DNA from: Desmodesmus armatus
Lineage: Eukaryota > Chlorophyta > Chlorophyceae > Sphaeropleales > Scenedesmaceae
DNA: 64,000 nucleotides
Assembly (NCBI GenBank): GCA_007449985.2
Contig: VIIQ02000254.1
Location: 1 to 64,000 of the forward strand
Reading direction: 5' to 3'
Positions within the stretch are counted from its first letter, which is position 1. The number at the start of each line of letters is the position of its first letter. Shown one piece after another: positions 62,787-64,000 of the stretch. The position numbers and the translations under genes were made by a program. A model generated the notes under the pieces. That model was not told the origin of the DNA. It made no database searches and worked only from the letters and a program-made list of their open reading frames with translations.

Positions 62787-63476
62787 AGTGCGATGCAAAA
62801 AGAATTTCGTGACAGCTGGGGCTGGCATTTTGTCCAGACGCGGCTTGTTCCGGCCAAAGGCTTGCAAACGGTTTCGTTTCAGCTGGTCCCTACCCCCTGT
62901 AGTGCCTGTCAGAGCCAGTTGGTCCAGTGCACAGAGCAGGCCGTTGAATTCGTTAAAGTAACACTTTTACCGGTGTCACACTTTGACCAGAGCCGGTAGC
63001 TATTACAGCCACTCAGCTTGCAGACAATGGGCAGCACTGCACAGTACACACATATTACTGCAAAATTGCTGCAGCAGGGGAGGGTGCTGCCTTGAGAAAG
63101 CAAGAGAACTGCTGTCCCAAAGTTTTCTACCTGTCGAAAACAGACTATGGAGCCGTGCGGTGCTTAGCACGCGAAGCAGGCCGTGCAAAGCGGTAAGCAG
63201 GTGCACAGAGACATCAGAAAGTCGTCCAAACCGGCAGCATGCACAGCTGCGGACCATGCTGGCAACAAATGTAATTATTCCAGGCAGTTGCAGCCACTGC
63301 CAGACCCTCAAATCCGCCGCAAGGCCGTTCGGAGAATGTCGCAACAAGGGACCCCCGCAAAAGGCTATTACTCCCAATATAAAGCCTTTCAGCACAAACT
63401 GAGCACAGTTCCGCATGCCCAAACAGCTCTATTTTGCGTGTACGTGAGGGCCTCCACATTCTTTTTGCATCGCACT
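62787..63476. mobile_element. possible MITE with 19-bp terminal inverted repeats
   Basis: agtgcgatgcaaaaagaat at 62787-62805 is the exact reverse complement of 63458-63476. The 690 bp between carry no transposase. No convincing target-site duplication is visible (only ga on both sides). The left end coincides with the border of the satellite. It may be a non-autonomous DNA transposon, or an inverted repeat of other origin. Confidence 0.4.
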
Positions 63477-64000
63477 GATGAAGTGCCAAATCACAGCCGT
63501 CGCAAACATTGGATGTGCCGGCATGGCATCATGCACCAATCACCCCAACTAGAATACACACCACAATTGAGGCGTATCCAGTGGCTTGTGCGCAAATGCA
63601 CCAACATTGAAATTTGGCTCAGAAGCCCCCTTGCCCAAAACAGGGTATGATGACACATGTGTGCGTACAACACAGCAGCAAGCTTTTTTTGCTGGCCCCA
63701 TAGCCAGTACATATGCAACAATGACAACCTCCTTTGCATCCTGCTACAACAACAAAATCTGGGCCCTTCTGCAGGCCACAGTGCCGGGTCACTGCCCAAG
63801 CCGCCACCAAGTGCTGCACAGCACTGCACACCCTCTAGCAAGGAGGGGCAGGCACATGAACAACCTGACAGCTGCAGATGCTGACCCACACAACACCCAC
63901 AATCTGCATTGGGTTGCGCCTGAACTGGAAGGCTCCATGCAGCTTGATGCCAAGGCGAACTCCAACCCCCCTTCGGGCAGGGCACCTGCAGGTAGCAGCA
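63477..64000. other. unrecognised sequence beyond the satellite
   Basis: No satellite and no known element. Overlapping ORFs on both strands (for example 63491-63985 minus, Cys/Trp-rich) show no domain, and none has clear splice sites. Confidence 0.3.

Noticed and set aside
1..64000. Telomeric repeats, rRNA genes or LTR retrotransposons
   Set aside because: I looked for TTTTAGGG/TTTAGGG runs, conserved rRNA segments and gag-protease-integrase signatures and saw none.

Overview
The window looks like nuclear DNA of a chlorophyte green alga, probably of the Chlamydomonadales/Sphaeropleales group. The reasons are GC-rich coding sequence full of poly-Gln and poly-Ala (CAG/GCN) tracts, introns with tight GT...AG consensus, F-box/LRR gene families, a possible TGTAA poly(A) signal, and above all a Dualen/RandI-type LINE, a class first described from Chlamydomonas. 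No species can be named from sequence alone.

Region 1 (1-10.35 kb) is ordinary gene space. It holds a decayed F-box/LRR fragment, one unrecognised multi-exon gene on the + strand, a Lys/Ala-rich nuclear-type C-terminus, and two minus-strand LRR genes or exons. The last ~240 bp of the LRR gene have been tandemly duplicated. A perfect 76-bp palindrome lies at 3529-3604.

Region 2 (10.35-62.8 kb) is a repeat domain with no host gene that I can recognise. Its ground state is a satellite of about 148 bp per monomer. At the right end at least four monomer types are organised into a ~590-bp higher-order repeat. Retroelements are nested in this satellite up to three levels deep, and target-site duplications (TSDs) can be read at many junctions. 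The elements are: (i) an L1-like LINE, here L1-A, plus related 3'-tail subfamilies B, C and D; (ii) two copies of a Dualen/RandI-type element, one of them 11.2 kb and nearly complete, with Josephin-like protease, APE endonuclease, RT, PHD finger, RNase H, CCHC knuckle and a C-terminal PD-ExK-like motif; (iii) a Penelope-like element (PLE) with long inverted arms, each carrying a hammerhead ribozyme.

The nesting can be reconstructed. Satellite blocks 10356-11827 and 19222-20808 were once joined. An L1-A tail entered, and a ~6.9-kb L1-A copy then entered that tail. Blocks 19222-20808 and 36276-36514 were also joined before a 5'-truncated L1-A entered (20809-36275), and the 11.2-kb Dualen then split that L1-A with a 12-bp TSD. 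A third L1-A (42092-46782) was split by an L1-D tail and by the PLE. The second Dualen copy (53800-58180) was split by another L1-A.

Region 3 (62.8-64 kb) is the right border of the satellite. It starts with a ~690-bp segment bounded by 19-bp perfect inverted repeats (possible MITE) and then unrecognised sequence.

A near-nucleosome-length, higher-order satellite filled with LINEs that prefer satellite targets is what a centromere or pericentromere would look like. That is an inference and has not been tested. Very similar repeat blocks also mean that local assembly collapse or misjoins must be excluded.
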